Both the position numbers and the translations under genes were made by a program. From positions 8,926,971 to 8,990,970 of the forward strand of contig NC_081333.1 in assembly GCF_022539665.2 (NCBI RefSeq): DNA of 64,000 nt, read 5' to 3'. Below are positions 59,847-64,000 of this stretch, piece by piece. The first letter of the stretch is position 1, and each line of letters begins with the position of its first letter. The notes below the pieces were generated by a model. That model worked only from the letters and a program-made list of their open reading frames with translations, was not told the origin of the DNA and did not search any database. The DNA is from Daphnia carinata (lineage: Eukaryota > Arthropoda > Branchiopoda > Diplostraca > Daphniidae).

Positions 59847-62800
59847 GGCTGGAGTAGCGCCTTTAACTGTGAATAAGGTATCCTGAGGTTTGTGTATGTT
59901 ATTTATAAGACGAAGGTGAAGCTTTTTCACCAACCACCAATCGAAAAAAAGACGTTAGAGGGTGCCAAACATAATATATAGGACTAAAAGTTAATAAACT
60001 ATGCGGTAAACTTATGAGACACAAAAACAAAAAGGAAAACTAGCGAATATTTTCCAATAATCTTCAGAGTCCGTCTAAGGGGGTGTAAACTGCAAAGAAA
60101 AACAGAGCTATGCAGACGACAATGCACAAAGGAGGGCACTGCTAAACAGCAACGCTTGAACTTATTTGGTCACTCCTTTCTCATTTCTAGAAAATTATTC
60201 ATTTTTCGTGGCTTTTTGAGATTAACAATACATTGAGACGTTAAGGATAACCACGAGGTGAAACCTGAGATTTCTCTTCAAAAAGTTGGATGGCGGTAAT
60301 TATTCGGTTTCCCGATGCCTGATCCAGAGGAGTCGCTGAAGGATTTAGCTTCTAAATTTATCCCATTGTTGATTGTTTTTTTGTGCTTTGCTGCTTTGTT
60401 AACGTGCTTCAGTCAAGTAATTACGAGACCTCACCCTTTTTAACGTGCATGAAAGAGACGATCGATTTCTTCGGTGAATTGATCATGGAAATTTTTCTGA
60501 TATTCAATTTGTTTTTCTCGTTTCGTTTCCCACGATAAACAGATGCCAACATAGCAGTGCGTGTAAACCAAGTAAATGTTTAAATCAAAGAGAGAATAAT
60601 GAAACCATAAACATTATCTTTTATAAGGTGATGTATTTTCCCACGAAAATGTTCGGTATTTCATTGTATATACAAGCATTCGATTTTTTTGGGTATTTTT
60701 TCAATTTCTATATAGATTCAACATTGTCTTTCTGTTTCTTAAGTGTTAATATCGCGTTGATTTTTGTATGTTTGTTTTTTAAGCCTATCTTGATATTAAT
60801 ACTTTTCCCTGTGATCTTTCACGTTCCATTCACCGCGGTAGCGTGTGAGGTGACTTGAGCATCGCGGTAAACCTTTTTTTTTTCTTAACGTTCATCATTT
60901 CCATCAAAACGCTCGTTCAAAGTGTCAATCGTGGCGCGAAATTCGAAAACGGATCGGATAAGTTTTCGATTGTTCTTCAGTTGTTGATGTAAGTTGGTTG
61001 TTTGAACGACCAAAATTAAAAGACAAATCAAGGAGAAACTACACGAATCGAAAAAATTGGAATTCAAAAAACGAGAGAAAAATTTTCGACGGGTTGACTA
61101 GAGAAAGGAGAGCGCAAAAAAGAGGAGAAGAGATCGAGAGCGCGACAAGAAAACAATGACCAAAAAAGGTGGCATTTCGAAATGATGAGAAAGAGAATCA
61201 ATGATAAAAATACACGAAACTATGAATAACTACGGTAGACCAAACATACTGGCCTCGGTTCTTTGAAATAGGGGAGAAAGAACCGAACAACGTGACGAAA
61301 TGAGAAAAAACAGGGACGAAATGAGCGAGCCAAAATATCTACGAAAATGTCAGAGCCAAGTTCGTAAACCAATCACTCGATTGCTTTGCTTTGGATGTTA
61401 TTTTATCGCTCGCAAAAAGGAAAGAAAACGAATGCGTGCGGCGCAAAAACATGGAAAGCGCTAATTAATAATGATGAATTTAACCTTTTTCATAATTCTA
61501 CTCACTACCGTAGGAATAAAAGAAAACTAGTTACCGCTACTCGACTCGATAAACAGGAGGGAAACGAGTGAAATTGAAAAAGATGACACGCAAAAAACGT
61601 CAAAGAACTAACTTTCTTAATTAAAAAAAAAGAATAAGAATAAATAAAAAAAATGAAACCTTTCCTCTCATTTCTCTGTCGTCAACTTCTTTAACAATAA
61701 AGGAATGTATCGACTAAACATCCGCAATCCTGACGTGTCTGTCCGCGACGCGCTCTTGCGATTAAGTAGACTTTTGCGAGTATTTCAGTTCTATCGTTGC
61801 ACGCCTTAGCGTACGTTCATATATGTGTGGTGTGTGTGTCGTGTACGAATGTGTTTCACACAGGAAAAAAAGACAAACAAAAAATTAAACGAAATAATAA
61901 ATGAAAAAGTTCGGAAAAATTGGTGTAACTGAAAGTGATAAACCAAGTAGGGGACATGAGGGGGAAAAAACCAAATAGCGAAATAAACGAATTCAGATAA
62001 ATATCCAAAACTCGGTTTAAAAAAAAAATTAATAAATAAAAAAAAAATAGACACAAAAATTCTCAGTTAGTAAGGGCAAGGGTTCGTCTGAAAGTTAAGG
62101 ATTAAAATGAAATTGTCTGGAATAACTCCCCAAAAGCCGGCCGTTCGATAATTTAAGCTTTGAAGGTTTTCGACTGACGGAAGGGAAGGAAAACATCATT
62201 CTGGGTGAGATTTGGGGAAAAGAAGGTGTACGAAAGATAAACAAAAGTTTTTTTTTTTTGCACCATTCAAATTCACAGAATGGTCGAGAACACGTTGTTG
62301 ACGAGGACAAAAGTGAAAACGATTTGCATTCACTCTTTTTTCTGTTTTTTCCAGAAGAAAAAAAATATTATATCCTTCAACCAAGTGACTAGCAATCTCT
62401 TTCTCTCTTTTTTTTTTTTTTTTTTTTTTTACAATTGATGAGATCCATTTCTTGCCTCGCTGCGAAAAAAAATGATTCGCAAATCGTCTCGACTATATCT
62501 CGCGCGTCTAATTCTCCTCGTTGCTTCATTTTCTCTTCCGTTTTTCTATGCGTACTGCAATTTTTAAATAACGTCGCTTGAGCAGAGCTGACTAGCTTTG
62601 TAAACGATGAACTTTTGATGAGAAGATATCTTTGTAAACCGATAATTGGTTTGTGGAGTGGGGTGAGTTAGGATGGGTGTGTTCCAGGATGATTTTTTCT
62701 TTCCTGTCTTAAATGCTCGCAGACGAGTCAAGTGCGAGAGATGTTTTGCGGGGAGGAGGGCTTGTCTTCTTTCTGTTGTTTTTCTTGGAGGGAGGTTGTC

Positions 62801-62890
62801 AGCTACTAAAGCGTGAGTGTGTGTGTGGTGTGTGTGTACGTGTAACATGTGTGGATGTAAGTGGCTGGTTCTGGCAAATGGGCGCCCCAT
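59847..62890. other. Spacer: F-box gene promoter, then probable ELAV 3' UTR
   Basis: About 3 kb without a supported exon. The left part (to about 60500) includes the 5' UTR exon and promoter of the F-box/LRR gene. The rest is AT-rich and strongly strand-biased: A-rich as printed, hence U-rich in the ELAV sense direction, with U-runs and AUUUA-type motifs (61621-61653, 62019-62049). ELAV-family transcripts usually have long U-rich 3' UTRs, so I read most of 61000-62890 as that UTR. I could not find a clear minus-strand AATAAA to fix its end. Short open frames here are low complexity. Confidence 0.45.
62815..62853. repeat. GT-rich microsatellite
   Basis: Interrupted (GT)n on the plus strand just left of the ELAV stop codon; it reads as CA-rich in the ELAV 3' UTR sense. 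Interruptions suggest an old repeat. Confidence 0.75.
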
Positions 62891-63723
<833 letters not shown>

Positions 63724-64000
63724 CTTGAGTGTGTGTAACAATGGAGGAAGAATATACAGAGAGAAAAAACAGGTGGGCGGGAGCGGGAAGAATAAAAAAA
63801 AAACACATTAAAAATAAGAAAAACAACAAAAACACAAAAATCAGATCGACAAGTCAAAATAGTTGAAACCCAATAAATCATACGCGCGCAACAGAATCAA
63901 CTAGACAGACGTGGATAAATTATCGTCCGATATTTAACGATCGTTTTGCTTTTGTTAGAGGATTCATCATTTTTTAGTTACTTATTATTGCTTTCCATGT
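63724..64000. other. ELAV intron (partial)
   Basis: No exon is visible from the acceptor at 63724-63725 to the window edge. The stretch is AT-rich with A-runs as printed. Confidence 0.7.

Noticed and set aside
59847-59933. Longer N-terminus for the F-box/LRR protein
   Set aside because: The extension has no ATG (it would start at TTG) and crosses an acceptor at about 59890; the ATG at 59846 gives the F-box at the N-terminus.
61806-62384. Several minus-strand Phe-rich open frames that look like membrane proteins
   Set aside because: They are translations of T-rich (sense) low-complexity DNA in the presumed ELAV 3' UTR, with no splice sites or starts of quality.

Overview
This window is nuclear DNA from an animal, and it reads like a compact arthropod genome. 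It carries about a dozen animal housekeeping and signalling genes, almost all split by short GT-AG introns (often 60-90 nt), closely packed, with AT-rich spacers, many A/T runs and short 3' UTRs. A cladoceran crustacean such as Daphnia is my best guess from gene density, intron size and protein character, but this is inference. I see no bacterial, viral or CRISPR content.

Layout, left to right. 98-7800 (-): FARP-type FERM/RhoGEF gene, running off the left edge inside the DH domain, with a very large serine-rich alternative last exon at 3561-5428. 7853-11183: spacer with an orphan TATA/initiator-like promoter. 11184-15058 (-): MTA subunit of the NuRD complex. 16232-18943 (-): two-pore-domain potassium channel. 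20238-21170 (-): DNAJC4-like J protein. 21819-27545 (-): GCN2 (EIF2AK4) kinase. 28094-28858 (+): dynactin p27 (DCTN6), divergent from GCN2. 29482-45277 (-): the giant HECT ubiquitin ligase HUWE1. 46858-48308 (-): UROD of heme synthesis. 48309-50624: spacer with two divergent tRNA-like (SINE-type) Pol III promoters. 50625-56454 (-): RAD54L2/ARIP4 SNF2 ATPase. 56850-58172 (+): splicing factor ISY1, divergent from RAD54L2. 58292-59846 (-): F-box/LRR gene, tail-to-tail with ISY1. 62891-63723 (-): the 3' coding exons of an ELAV/Hu RNA-binding protein that continues off the right edge, probably preceded on the left by its long U-rich 3' UTR.

The genes do not form a pathway; this is ordinary animal synteny with two divergent promoters (GCN2/DCTN6 and RAD54L2/ISY1) and tight convergent ends. 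Most biology of note lies in gene structure: one phase-1 splice donor in FARP that can join in frame to either of two different 3' ends, catalytic and pore codons interrupted by introns (HUWE1 catalytic Cys, K2P filter Gly), a hidden last exon restoring the RBBP-binding tail of MTA, and the paired tRNA-like elements. I did not find a convincing wholly new system; the FARP alternative end and the SINE-like pair are the best leads. Exon boundaries were read by eye from GT/AG signals, reading phase and remembered family sequence, so they are good to a few bases at best.
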